Shown here in pieces: positions 52,504-64,000 of a stretch of 64,000 nt of DNA. Source of the DNA: Saccharomyces uvarum (taxonomy: Eukaryota; Ascomycota; Saccharomycetes; Saccharomycetales; Saccharomycetaceae); assembly GCA_947243795.1 (NCBI GenBank), contig OX365929.1:1054001-1118000 (forward strand), in the 5' to 3' direction. Position numbers and translations under genes: made by a program. Under the pieces are notes generated by a model, which saw nothing but the letters and a program-made list of their open reading frames with translations, searched no databases and had not been told where the DNA came from. Position 1 is the stretch's first letter. Each line of letters begins with the position of its first letter.

Positions 52504-54651
52504 ATGGGTAATTCTGGTTCGAAACAGCATGCTAAACGCAGTGGCAAGAAAGATGGCCTCGATGGTAATAAGAAGAAAGCACTGGACCTGTCACCGTTGA
52601 CAAAGTCCGACACGACGCATTCGCTGAAGTCATCGAGGTCGCTCAGGTCGCTCCGGTCGAAGCGTTCAGAGACGTCGTTAACATCGAACGTTCAAGCCCA
52701 GACCCAACCTCTGTCCCGCAGGCCTTCTACCGTCGGCAACGGCAACGGCATTCGCAGCCGTAGGCAATCAAGCAACGTTCCAGCCACCCCTCCCGATAAC
52801 CAGCATTTAATCTCACTGCCCGGCTCGTCAAGAAGGCTCTCTTCGGCTTCAAGAAGATCGAGCACGGCCAACAACAATAATTCGGAGTTACCACCATCCA
52901 TGATTCAAATGGAGCCTAAGTCCCCGATTCTAAAGAACCGCAGAAGTACCCAGTCCACAAGCTCCTTTACGTACTATGAAAATGCGTTGACCGATGATGA
53001 TAATGAAGACGACAGCGAAGACCCTGTGATGGCTAGAGCGACTCGTATCAGCACCGGTTCATCCACCGATAAAAACTATAAGCATACCCCTTCGAGACGT
53101 CACAACTCTTTGCAACCAGAGAAAGCGAAATCTGGGTCTTCGTCCTCTTCATCCAGATTGCGCAGAAGATCTGACAATACGTTACCTTCAAACTATTCTT
53201 CAAACATAGAGCCCAATGGGAACGGTAGTAGTTATGCTATGAACAGATCAAACTCGCATGCATCTTCCACCCATAGCAGGAAATCTTCACTTGGTTCGAC
53301 GGGGAATACAGCTTACAGCACACCATTGCATTCACCAGCTCTGAAAAAGATGGGCTCCGGGAACGACAACAGTAACGAAGATGATGATGATGAAGATGAG
53401 TACTCATCGCCCATCCCCAATCTAAACATAGACAAACCTTCTTCGTCGTCTTCCTCGTCGTCTGTGTCAAGGAGAGAATATTTAAGTGCTTATCCAACAC
53501 TCGTACACAGAGACTCATCATCCTCACTTAGTCCGCGGGGCAAGGGACCACGGACGTCTTCTTCATCTGGATCTAGTCAGAGAATATACGTCTCACCACC
53601 ATCTCCTACGGACGAACTTGTAGGTGAAAGTTTTATAGATGGTGACGATGAATCCAAGACAAACACCTTAATTGAAATGAAAAGGAAAAAACCAATTCGT
53701 CCCATTGATATAGACGAAATCATACAAAAACTACTGGATGCCGGTTATGCCGCAAAGAGAACCAAGAATGTTTGCCTGAAAAACTCTGAAATTAACCAAA
53801 TTTGCCATAAAGCTCGTGAAATATTTCTTGCTCAACCTGCGCTCTTGGAGTTGTCCCCCTCTGTGAAGATAGTGGGTGACGTTCACGGTCAATATGCCGA
53901 TCTTCTGAGACTCTTCACCAAGTGTGGATTCCCGCCAATGGCAAACTACTTATTTCTGGGCGACTACGTGGACCGTGGTAAGCAGTCCCTGGAAACTATC
54001 TTACTATTACTATGCTATAAGATCAAGTATCCTGAAAATTTTTTCCTCTTGAGAGGTAATCACGAATGTGCCAATGTAACAAGAGTTTATGGATTTTATG
54101 ATGAGTGTAAACGACGTTGTAATATCAGAATCTGGAAAACATTCATCGACACCTTCAACACACTGCCTTTAGCTGCCATAGTCACGGGGAAAATCTTTTG
54201 TGTTCACGGTGGATTATCACCCGTTTTAAACTCTATGGATGAAATTAGACACGTCAGTAGACCCACTGATGTACCTGACTTTGGATTAATTAATGACCTC
54301 CTGTGGTCTGACCCCACAGATTCGTCGAACGAATGGGAAGATAACGAGCGTGGTGTTAGTTTTTGTTATAATAAAGTGGCTATTAATAAATTCCTAAACA
54401 AGTTTGGATTCGATCTAGTGTGTAGAGCTCATATGGTGGTAGAAGATGGTTACGAATTCTTTAATGATAGAAGCTTAGTCACAGTGTTTTCTGCCCCGAA
54501 CTATTGTGGTGAGTTTGATAATTGGGGGGCCGTCATGACAGTTAGTGAAGGTCTCCTGTGCTCTTTTGAATTGTTGGATCCATTAGATAGCACCGCATTG
54601 AAACAAGTCATGAAGAAGGGTAGACAAGAGCGTAAATTAGCTAATCGTTAA
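52504..54651 (+). CDS. PPZ2: PPZ2, PP1-like serine/threonine phosphatase
   Basis: A 715-residue protein (S. cerevisiae 710). The N-terminus [16 protein letters not shown] fits N-myristoylation, followed by a long Ser/Arg-rich disordered half unique to Ppz phosphatases. The catalytic domain spans about 397-705 with GDVHGQ (about 459), GDYVDRG (about 486), GNHE (about 518), and later HGG and [11 protein letters not shown] motifs, all metal and active-site residues being present. Ppz2 acts with Ppz1 in salt tolerance and cell-wall integrity, and is inhibited by Hal3/Vhs3. No break is seen. Confidence 0.96.
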   Translation: MGNSGSKQHAKRSGKKDGLDGNKKKALDLSPLTKSDTTHSLKSSRSLRSLRSKRSETSLTSNVQAQTQPLSRRPSTVGNGNGIRSRRQSSNVPATPPDNQHLISLPGSSRRLSSASRRSSTANNNNSELPPSMIQMEPKSPILKNRRSTQSTSSFTYYENALTDDDNEDDSEDPVMARATRISTGSSTDKNYKHTPSRRHNSLQPEKAKSGSSSSSSRLRRRSDNTLPSNYSSNIEPNGNGSSYAMNRSNSHASSTHSRKSSLGSTGNTAYSTPLHSPALKKMGSGNDNSNEDDDDEDEYSSPIPNLNIDKPSSSSSSSSVSRREYLSAYPTLVHRDSSSSLSPRGKGPRTSSSSGSSQRIYVSPPSPTDELVGESFIDGDDESKTNTLIEMKRKKPIRPIDIDEIIQKLLDAGYAAKRTKNVCLKNSEINQICHKAREIFLAQPALLELSPSVKIVGDVHGQYADLLRLFTKCGFPPMANYLFLGDYVDRGKQSLETILLLLCYKIKYPENFFLLRGNHECANVTRVYGFYDECKRRCNIRIWKTFIDTFNTLPLAAIVTGKIFCVHGGLSPVLNSMDEIRHVSRPTDVPDFGLINDLLWSDPTDSSNEWEDNERGVSFCYNKVAINKFLNKFGFDLVCRAHMVVEDGYEFFNDRSLVTVFSAPNYCGEFDNWGAVMTVSEGLLCSFELLDPLDSTALKQVMKKGRQERKLANR

Positions 54652-55064
54652 GAAATCAAGAAGAGTGTCGGGAGTTGACGAAGTTATGAAAAAGATTCCT
54701 TGGTTAGTCTTTTTTGGCCATGACATTGTTGTTGTCGTTTCTTCTACGTCTGACTAGGAAGAATCCAAATAAATAAATAAATATTAATATTATTCAATTT
54801 TACTTTTTCTTTTCGTTGTGTTCCCTAGAGCATACACGTGTTCTGTGTTTTGCTCTGGCTGGCTTTTCTCATTATTCGCTATAGTCTTTCTTAATACACC
54901 AGTTTTCGCCCAGCAAGTTTCCGAAAATTTACTACTACAAAAGAAAGGCATCAAGTTTCAATTCAATGCAGGGGAAGTTGACACGAACACAGAAGAAAAG
55001 AGGACCACCAAGAAGGGATCAAGCCGATTTCCCGCACGCACTAGGAACAAAATAAATAAACAAT
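54652..55064. other. PPZ2-GPI19 intergenic region
   Basis: A 413-bp spacer holding the PPZ2 3' end (AATAAATAAATA near 54768-54784) and the GPI19 promoter. A frame from 54818 overlaps the GPI19 start in another phase. It lacks an ATG and is not called. Confidence 0.4.
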
Positions 55065-55487
55065 ATGTATACAAAAGAGTACTACTGGTTTTCCCAGTAT
55101 ATGATAATAACAAGTACCTTGGTGCTCACCATTATATGGTCAATTCTACCATCGTCCTCCGGTGAGGCGACCCCACAGCAGTTTGTCAACACGATACTAG
55201 ATATTTTTCCGCAGAGGAGATGGATCATCACTCTGGAAGGCATAATGCTTATGGGCATGCTGTGTATCTACACCGGTCTTCTGATGTACAATGAAGACTC
55301 GTTAACACCACCACTGGATTCCTTGTCTACAGTGACGGACGCGGGCGGCCAGCTCGTGATACTGGAAGATACAGTCGATTTTGTCAAGAAATGGGCATTT
55401 AAGGAAACAAGCGGGATTTACGATCTGCCTCTGATGGATGCCTGCCAACTCCTGTACCTGTATGATAACGAAGACGCCAACGCATAG
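55065..55487 (+). CDS. GPI19: GPI19, GPI-GlcNAc transferase subunit (PIG-P)
   Basis: The 140-residue product equals S. cerevisiae Gpi19. It has two membrane helices (about 10-28, SQYMIITSTLVLTIIWSIL, and about 53-75, WIITLEGIMLMGMLCIYTG) and a cytosolic PIG-P tail with the LYLYDN end. Gpi19 is an essential subunit of the complex that makes GlcNAc-PI, the first GPI anchor step on the ER membrane. The start MYTKEYYWFSQ is the known one. Upstream lie AAATAAATAA tracts. Confidence 0.96.
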   Translation: MYTKEYYWFSQYMIITSTLVLTIIWSILPSSSGEATPQQFVNTILDIFPQRRWIITLEGIMLMGMLCIYTGLLMYNEDSLTPPLDSLSTVTDAGGQLVILEDTVDFVKKWAFKETSGIYDLPLMDACQLLYLYDNEDANA

Positions 55488-55968
55488 TGACTTTTCCTCA
55501 GATAGATACAATCACGGCGACAACCACCCAGTTAAACGCATATGAAGATAAGACAAAAATCCGTTGAAGAAACAGCACCCTGGAGCAAATGATTCTTCTG
55601 GAGCTCTAATAGTTGCTCAATCATCGTTCTTTTACTGCATTTTCAGGTCACGTGCAGTCGTGCTAGTCACGTGCGACAGCCTCTACACCGGTATTCATCA
55701 TATACATCTTCACCGGGCCTGGATAAGGGCATACCAACGCCATGGTGTATGCACTTGACATGCTGTTACACTGGTGAGCTGCAATGCCCCCATTGCTTTG
55801 TGCTTGTTATTGTGTTACGTTGGTCCACCCCCCACACATCTTCCGGTGAAATGCGGGAGAGAGATGAAAGTTGAAATGAGTAATCGAAGAATGTATATAA
55901 CGCAAGAAGTCAGAAAAGAAGTACAGATGTGCAAAGGTCTTGGTGGAGCCAATCGAGGCTTAAGGAGG
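55488..55968. other. GPI19-THI74 intergenic region
   Basis: A 481-bp spacer with two CACGTG boxes (listed separately). An open stretch runs into THI74 from 55774 without an ATG at that point. No separate gene is recognised. Confidence 0.4.
55649..55673. promoter_or_regulatory. Pair of CACGTG boxes upstream of THI74
   Basis: GTCACGTG-type boxes occur at 55649-55654 and 55668-55673, with starts 19 bp apart. This fits Cbf1 (consensus RTCACRTG) or other bHLH factors such as Pho4. They lie about 300 bp upstream of THI74 and 160-185 bp after GPI19. Which factor binds is unknown. Confidence 0.55.
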
Positions 55969-57084
55969 ATGATCGTTCGTGTGGGTGTGGATGTGGATTA
56001 TATGGTGGGCGTGCTGATGCTGGCCGTGGTGGTGGTGTTTTGGGTAGGTGCCTCGTGCTTGACCAACGAATTGCTAGAGACAAATGCATATAATAAGCCC
56101 TTTTTCATCACATATCTGAATATCTCGTCGTTTGCGCTTTATTTGGTGCCAGACCTGTGGAAAAGATTTCAGTCGAGAAGGAAGGCCTTGCGGGATCAGA
56201 GAGATCAAACACTACCTCTTTATACCCATGAATCCTTGCCTGAACTTTTACCCTTGGTGACTGCTGCTTCTTCTACTTTGTCTTCCCCTTTAACGGAGGA
56301 CAAAGCGACCAAGGATACTATAAGGCTGAGTCTGCTATTCTGCGTCTTGTGGTTCGTGGCGAATTTGGCAGGCAATTCCGCTTTATCGTACACAACAGTG
56401 GCATCGTCGACGATTCTTTCGTCCACGTCTTCGTTTTTTACTTTATTTCTTGCTGTCAGTTTGCAACTAGAAAGTTTTTCAATAAAGAAATTATCAGGAT
56501 TGTTTGTGTCTTTGTTTGGTATCATCCTTATTGTGGTACAATCTTCCAAAGAAAGAGATTCTGTTAGTGCGTCTTCCTTTTTCATAGGCAACACACTAGC
56601 ACTATTGGGATCGTTCGGTTATAGTGTTTATACGACTCTTTTGAAATATGAGGTATCATCCAAGGGCCTTCAACTGGACGTCAAGTTGTTTTTGGGTTAC
56701 GTCGGTATCTTCACGCTTCTGTTGTTTTGGCCAGTCTTGATCGTTTTGGATATATCGCAGTGGGAAACTTTTGAGTTGCCAAATAATTCGCACACGCTTT
56801 TTCTGGTCTTGCTGAATTGTATCATCATCTTCGTTAGTGATTATTTTTGGTGCAAAGCGGTTATTTTGACATCTCCCTTGGTAGTTATCATTGGTTTAAC
56901 CTTCACTATTCCGTTGGCCATGCTTGCTGATTACCTTTGGCGAAATGCATCCTTTACCTCTTGGTATATCGTTGGTGTCTTTTTCATTTTTATTTCATTT
57001 TTTTTGGTTCACGATCAAGAAGAGTCTACGACTGAAAATAACCAACCTGCTATTGAAAAACAAAATTCATGCCATACAGCTTGA
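55969..57084 (+). CDS. THI74: THI74, DMT-family mitochondrial transporter repressed by thiamine
   Basis: The ATG at 55969 (MIVRVGVDVDYMVGVLM) aligns with the known start. The open frame extends 65 codons upstream, including other Met codons, but that part has no counterpart in S. cerevisiae. The product is 371 residues (S. cerevisiae 370). About ten hydrophobic helices form two EamA/DMT repeats, with conserved stretches such as NAYNKPFFITYLNISSFALY and ALSYTTVASSTILSSTSSFF. S. cerevisiae Thi74 is described as a mitochondrial transporter repressed by thiamine; the substrate is unclear. The cytosolic C-terminus is short and charged. Confidence 0.93.
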   Translation: MIVRVGVDVDYMVGVLMLAVVVVFWVGASCLTNELLETNAYNKPFFITYLNISSFALYLVPDLWKRFQSRRKALRDQRDQTLPLYTHESLPELLPLVTAASSTLSSPLTEDKATKDTIRLSLLFCVLWFVANLAGNSALSYTTVASSTILSSTSSFFTLFLAVSLQLESFSIKKLSGLFVSLFGIILIVVQSSKERDSVSASSFFIGNTLALLGSFGYSVYTTLLKYEVSSKGLQLDVKLFLGYVGIFTLLLFWPVLIVLDISQWETFELPNNSHTLFLVLLNCIIIFVSDYFWCKAVILTSPLVVIIGLTFTIPLAMLADYLWRNASFTSWYIVGVFFIFISFFLVHDQEESTTENNQPAIEKQNSCHTA

Positions 57085-57366
57085 TTTTCTTTTTTCTCTT
57101 TTCCTATATACTATTTCATGCACAACCATATAATGTACCTTCTATTTTATATATTCAAAAGTTAAGTATTATTAATGCTCTTTTTCCAATATATTTTTCT
57201 ATTATTCTTTTTCAGGCCTGAAGGGCTTAAAAGAAAAATCAAGACTAAAAAAAAAGGTTTAAACATTGATCTGGATCAAACAAATTTGAACTTTGCGCAA
57301 GAAAGACACGTCCAAATCTGAAAACCGGCCTGTTGCCAATTTTGTTGGATAAATTTCATTAGTTAG

Positions 57367-58416
57367 ATGACGACTTTGTTGCAGCTTTTGTCAAACTATT
57401 ATAAAGCTAAACTAGAATCGGAACGAATATATAATGAGTATGTTCAATCGCAGTACGAGTTTGCCTCTTTGGACAACTTGAACAACAACAAAGATAATCA
57501 GTTTTCGAAGAAGGTTGTTGATGAAACTTTATTCTTACAGCGACAGATTGCTCAATTAAATAAGCAGCTACAGCTTTCATTTCAACAGAATGAGAAATTA
57601 CTAAACGTACAGAAGAATCAAAAGGCGCTATACCAAAGTAAATTATCTAACAAAGATGCGCTCATCGATGACCTAAAACTCAAGTCAAAAGTTGAGCGTA
57701 TATCTATAAATATGGAAAAGACACCCTCTATTACTTCTGATGAGCAACAAGACAATGTAAAACCGCCGCATAAACCCACGATCCATCTTCTTTCGCCAAT
57801 TGTAAACCGTGATAAAATCGAAAACCAAACTAAAGACCGAAACAACAACGAACCTGACTCACCTATATCAAAGAGGAAGTCAAAAGGGTTGAGATCTTTA
57901 TTGAGTTCGGGCAAAAACACAATCTTTGATTCAATATCCAAGAATCTCGATGATGAGATCAATGAAAATGGACCTATGAGACAGGATAATGAATCTTCTA
58001 AGACGGCAGATAAATCAGTATCAATATCACCATTGCTTCCAAAACCCTCAGAATCGCATAATGAAAAGAAAAATAGTATACTAAAAGAATACATATTTCC
58101 TTCGAAGGATGACCATTTAGCGAACCATGATATACTGCCACCTAGAAAACTAGATAATATTGAACTATCGAGTGTCGGTGATTCGACCACAATGACATCT
58201 AGGAGCTCAACTGCAAATACGAATGACACCTTGGGGAACGAAGAACATCGCCATGGAATTGACAACCTAAAAAGAATCAACACGTTGGTCAGTTCTCCAG
58301 TTAAGGGCGTATCCGATACAAAAAAGAAAAGGAAACTAACGAGGCAGCGGATTACCACATTGCCTAATTCAGATGAGGAACTGAATAACGATTTGAATAT
58401 AGATGAGTTTGTGTAA
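57367..58416 (+). CDS. LRS4: LRS4, monopolin/rDNA silencing factor
   Basis: A 349-residue protein (S. cerevisiae 347). An N-terminal coiled coil (about residues 1-105, with LLQLLSNYYKAKLESERIYN and LFLQRQIAQLNKQLQLSF) makes the parallel dimer that binds Csm1. A Ser/Asn-rich disordered part with basic patches follows (KRKSKGLRSLLSSGK, KKKRKLTRQRITTL). Lrs4-Csm1 is the core of monopolin at meiosis I kinetochores and of the cohibin complex that anchors rDNA for silencing. The start at 57367 gives MTTLLQLLSNYYK. No break is seen. Confidence 0.95.
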   Translation: MTTLLQLLSNYYKAKLESERIYNEYVQSQYEFASLDNLNNNKDNQFSKKVVDETLFLQRQIAQLNKQLQLSFQQNEKLLNVQKNQKALYQSKLSNKDALIDDLKLKSKVERISINMEKTPSITSDEQQDNVKPPHKPTIHLLSPIVNRDKIENQTKDRNNNEPDSPISKRKSKGLRSLLSSGKNTIFDSISKNLDDEINENGPMRQDNESSKTADKSVSISPLLPKPSESHNEKKNSILKEYIFPSKDDHLANHDILPPRKLDNIELSSVGDSTTMTSRSSTANTNDTLGNEEHRHGIDNLKRINTLVSSPVKGVSDTKKKRKLTRQRITTLPNSDEELNNDLNIDEFV

Positions 58417-61109
<2,693 letters not shown>

Positions 61110-61353
61110 AAATGATCCCATGAAGGAATTTTTAACGATGAGTACGAATAATTAAATAAAATAATATATATACACAAATGTAATTTGATAAAACCAAAAG
61201 GGAGGAGAGTAGATAATAATATGAATTAGGATAAAAATAGGGGGCGCCGTTAATCGGCTGCCTAAAAGGCAAAGAACCAGTCTATGTTAAGAGAAGAAGT
61301 TGGTACGGAAATTAATGATATGCAAAAGAAACAGGAAGGGAAGTGCCCTGATA
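61110..61353. other. DOT1-APT2 convergent intergenic region
   Basis: A 244-bp spacer between converging genes with AATAATATATATAC-like 3' signals at about 61158-61175 and purine-rich stretches. No gene is seen. Confidence 0.4.
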
Positions 61354-61899
61354 CTAGGAATGTATTATGGAAAAGATAGGAGCACTCAATTTTTCTTCAC
61401 CATGCAAACTATCCAACGTTAGTACGAAGTCATATTCCAAAATATGGGCACCCACTTGTTTGATGAGGTCACCTGCAGCAAATGCGGATCCGCCGGTGGC
61501 AAGAACATCATCCATGATGACAACATTAGAGTCAAAGGGAATGGCCTCCACTTGCATTTCAAACGTTTCCTCATGGTCCAGTTTCGTGAAGGTTACTGTC
61601 GCACACTCTCCCGGTAGTTTCCCAGCTCTTCTTATGGGTACGAATCCAACGCCCAGTGCCAGGGCTACAGACGGCCCAAACAGAAGACCTCTAGCTTCCA
61701 CACCCGCGATAAAATCGATTTTTTTGCTAACAAATGTTTCTTGCAAATGCGCTGTGAAAGCATTGATCAACTTCTGGAATAGCTTGGGGTTGCCAATAAT
61801 GGGTAAAAAATCTTCAAATTGTTCTCCCTCTATGGGGAAGTCAGTAAATTGCGTAAATGCACTCTTAATCTCCTTTGCATAGAATTCAGAAGCGGACAT
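61354..61899 (-). CDS. APT2: APT2, adenine phosphoribosyltransferase paralogue
   Basis: The 181-residue product equals S. cerevisiae Apt2. The phosphoribosyltransferase fold is clear, with the PRPP-binding motif VVIMDDVLATGGSA at 126-139 and the ARGLLFGPSVA segment near 69-79. The family makes AMP from adenine and PRPP. In S. cerevisiae APT1 supplies the activity and purified Apt2 was reported to be inactive, so the function here is uncertain even though the PRPP motif is intact. The start ATG is complementary to 61897-61899. It converges with DOT1. Confidence 0.95.
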   Translation of the reverse strand: MSASEFYAKEIKSAFTQFTDFPIEGEQFEDFLPIIGNPKLFQKLINAFTAHLQETFVSKKIDFIAGVEARGLLFGPSVALALGVGFVPIRRAGKLPGECATVTFTKLDHEETFEMQVEAIPFDSNVVIMDDVLATGGSAFAAGDLIKQVGAHILEYDFVLTLDSLHGEEKLSAPIFSIIHS

Positions 61900-62023
61900 A
61901 GCGGAACAAACAATAGAGCAAGCATATACACACGCACTCTCTCTCTAAAATGCGAACTCTTTCCTATATGTTCAATATCGATGGGTGCAGCACTTAATTT
62001 TCACTCAAATATGTATATATATG

Positions 62024-62057
<34 letters not shown>

Positions 62058-62503
62058 CGGTTAAGTTTATGTGAGCTTATGTACGTTGCACACGATTTCT
62101 ACCTGCAAGAGCAAACTAATCGAGAGTTTCAACAAATTTCCATTCAATGGACGTGAAAAAGAAAGAAAAAAAAGAAAAAAAACTGAAAAAACTGAAAAAA
62201 GGCCCCGCGGCTTCCGATTACATAACCTTATACAATAATACAATACCGTCCTTGACATCATCACCACACCATCGGAGGGCCACGTGGTTCACCTGCGTGC
62301 CTTTTTATTGACAGCCCTAAAACGCAATCTCGTTCGCGTTCTGCGGCTGTTGTCTCAGGATGCACACGTTTCTGGGCATGCACGGCGGGTGAGATCACTG
62401 TCCTTCCCCCCCCCCGCTTCCGGTTTTCTCTTGAAATTCCGGCTGGAGAAATAGACTTTTGGTCCTCCCACCGAAATATAGCGGAAGCGGAAGCGGAAAA
62501 GGC
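61900..62503. other. APT2-SSN2 intergenic region
   Basis: A 604-bp spacer that holds the APT2 promoter and the SSN2 3' end. It has a TA/TG microsatellite (62010-62057), a purine-rich tract (about 62156-62200), a CCACGTGG box at about 62280-62287, a run of ten C near 62407-62416 and three tandem GCGGAA units near 62480-62498. No ORF or RNA gene was recognised. Confidence 0.45.
62010..62057. repeat. (TA)n-(TG)n microsatellite upstream of APT2
   Basis: Alternating ATATATGTATATAT passes into about nine TG units. Located 110-160 bp upstream of the APT2 ATG; length is probably variable. Confidence 0.75.
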
Positions 62504-63390
62504 CTAATTATCCGGGATCGTGGTTGACGATAGGCTGACGGTGTTGTTCGTGGTGGTGGCGGTGTTAGCGATCTTTACTCTAGTATGGACAAGCGTGTTC
62601 ATCATCTTTTTCACTGCTAGGATGTGCCATGGTATATGGCCGTCAGTCCCGTCAGAGAGGCCATACCACACGTTTAAGGCGGCCAGGTTGCGGAACTCTT
62701 CCAGGATGGTTTCCAGCAACTGCGTGCTGTCGGAGTGTGGGCAGTTTAAGAGGTTGACCGCGAACTTGTCCCAAACGGTATCACCGTCACATTTCTTGAA
62801 CTTGATTAGCGCTCCGCTCCTAATGGCACAGCGGTGCTGTGAATGCGCCAGAGGGAACGGGTGTTGGAAAATCACACCGTGTATGTCTTGATCTACGTCT
62901 CTTATTTCATAGTCATCTAGCCTGGACATATCCATACGTCCCCCAAACTTGGCGTCTTTGTAGATGGGCTTGAAACTAGGGTAAAGTTTGTCCTCGTCTA
63001 TGAACGAGATTTTGGAATTATCATCCACGCACACCACCGCCAGGTGTATGTTTCTGCCTGATAGCCTTCTCCAGTTCATTAGTTCGTCATCTGGGAGTAT
63101 TCCGTTTAACCTTGTCAAAATCAGGCATATTTTGCCGTATTTTTTGGACGCTAAATTCAAAGCCATGTTCCATATCTGATTGCACGCATCATCAAACTTT
63201 CCTCTGGAGTTCCCCACGTACCATGTCTTGGTCGTGCTGCCTCGTCCATTACTATCCGAAAGAGCAGCAAAAACCCATTCTTTATCCACGCTACGTGAGT
63301 ATGCTAGATGGATGTACGAGTCGTAATAGATTACAGACGATGACCCCGTGCTACTGTTCTGCAGCTGTTGTTGTTGTTGTTGTTGTTGTT

Positions 63391-63448
<58 letters not shown>

Positions 63449-64000
63449 CATGGTTCGGAAATTCACCTTTTCTGGTAGTGTATGTGCAATATGAGTGAAC
63501 TTGATGGATTTTGGTGGCAGCATATTATATATAGAAATGGCCACATTGACGTACTGATCCACCGTCACTAATGCGTTTTTAATAAAGTCCATGGGAACGA
63601 CTTTCAAAAATAACTCGATGCTAGGCATCTTGGCACACACTTCGTTCCGAACCACTTGAAAAAGGATCGCCTTGTCTACTAACTCACTTAGTGTGGCTTT
63701 ATCTAAGGGTAATATAATCACTATTGGTGGCACGCTTTTAATCGAATTTTTATTATTAGAGCAATATGAGACGATTTGTGCAGCTAGTAACAGTAACTTA
63801 TTCTTATCAAAAGATTTCAAATACATTAACCCCGGTGGATCTTCATTGGTTAGTTTGAGCAACTCGCAAAACCCTAATTCTTGGTTGATATACGTCTGTG
63901 ATAAGGTTGGTGCAAATGACAAACAATCTTCCTTGAAAGATGAACTCAATAATAGAAATTTAAAGTTTTTTATGCCATTTGGTGGACGAAAATTCAGAAA
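62504..64000 (-). CDS. SSN2: SSN2 (MED13), 3' part, Mediator kinase module subunit
   Basis: The frame is open from the right window edge through 498 codons to the stop at 62504, so this is the C-terminal third of Med13 (S. cerevisiae 1420 residues). Med13 tethers the Cdk8 kinase module to core Mediator and acts mostly in repression. The C-terminal part is the PIWI/Argonaute-like half of the family, and it is strongly conserved here (VDKEWVFAALSDS, NIHLAVVCVDDNSKISFIDED). A poly-Gln tract of 28 codons interrupts it. The Ser/Thr-rich final residues are diverged. The apparent internal start near 63949 is a TTG, not a real start. Confidence 0.95.
63365..63448 (-). repeat. Poly-Gln tract of 28 codons in SSN2
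   Basis: A CAA/CAG trinucleotide run, preceded by Met and followed by Leu-Gln-Asn-Ser. The CAA part (eight or nine codons next to the Leu) is uninterrupted and the rest is mostly CAG with scattered CAA. Confidence 0.9.

Noticed and set aside
55774-55968. N-terminal extension of THI74
   Set aside because: The first codon is GTG and the extension has no counterpart in S. cerevisiae; the ATG at 55969 aligns with the known start.
62504-63949. 481-codon frame as a complete gene
   Set aside because: Its first codon is TTG and the frame continues open to the window edge; it is the 3' part of SSN2.

Overview
The window is nuclear DNA of a budding yeast of the genus Saccharomyces. About 33 genes occur in the order and orientation of the right arm of S. 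cerevisiae chromosome IV, from PDR15 (YDR406W, 3' end only) to SSN2/MED13 (YDR443C, 3' part only). Judged from memory of the S. cerevisiae proteins, divergence is too large for an S. cerevisiae strain: Ade8 is roughly 90% identical, Dot1 and the Siz1 C-terminus clearly less, even Rpl12 differs at two residues, and many proteins differ in length. A non-cerevisiae sensu stricto species is likely, but I cannot name it.

Layout. 1-13.6 kb: PDR15 end, TRS120, ADE8, SIZ1, STE14, DFM1, RRP17, ERD1. 13.9-22 kb: a vacuolar-type M28 aminopeptidase (YDR415C), SYF1, RPL12B, RAD30. 22.1-23.8 kb: one tRNA-Ser(AGA) gene surrounded by fossil Ty LTRs, namely a decayed sigma (Ty3) LTR, an old delta split by a younger delta with a perfect ATTAT target duplication, and another delta past the tRNA. 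24.2-35.7 kb: the mucin-like sensor HKR1, ARO80, SIP1. 36.0-36.9 kb: a broken CAD1/YAP2. 37-46 kb: DYN2 (two introns), SNX41, RPN9, BNA7, TIF35, CYM1. 46.4-64 kb: NPL3, GPI17, PPM1, PPZ2, GPI19, THI74, LRS4, DOT1, APT2, SSN2.

The genes are independent eukaryotic units, not an operon. Loose themes are ER and Golgi protein handling (STE14, DFM1, ERD1, GPI17, GPI19, TRS120, SNX41), RNA work (RRP17, SYF1, NPL3, TIF35), chromatin and transcription (DOT1, LRS4, ARO80, SSN2), and phosphatase/kinase control (PPZ2, PPM1, SIP1).

I found no undescribed multi-gene system. The strongest observation is CAD1 (Yap2): the bZIP region carries an in-frame stop and a frame break, while the cysteine-rich C-terminus is still open and conserved. 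Next come the tRNA-associated nest of LTRs, a 45-bp tandem array in HKR1 unlike the S. cerevisiae repeat, a perfect 12-bp inverted repeat containing an MluI cell-cycle box upstream of DOT1, and a RAD30 zinc finger with canonical C2H2 spacing.
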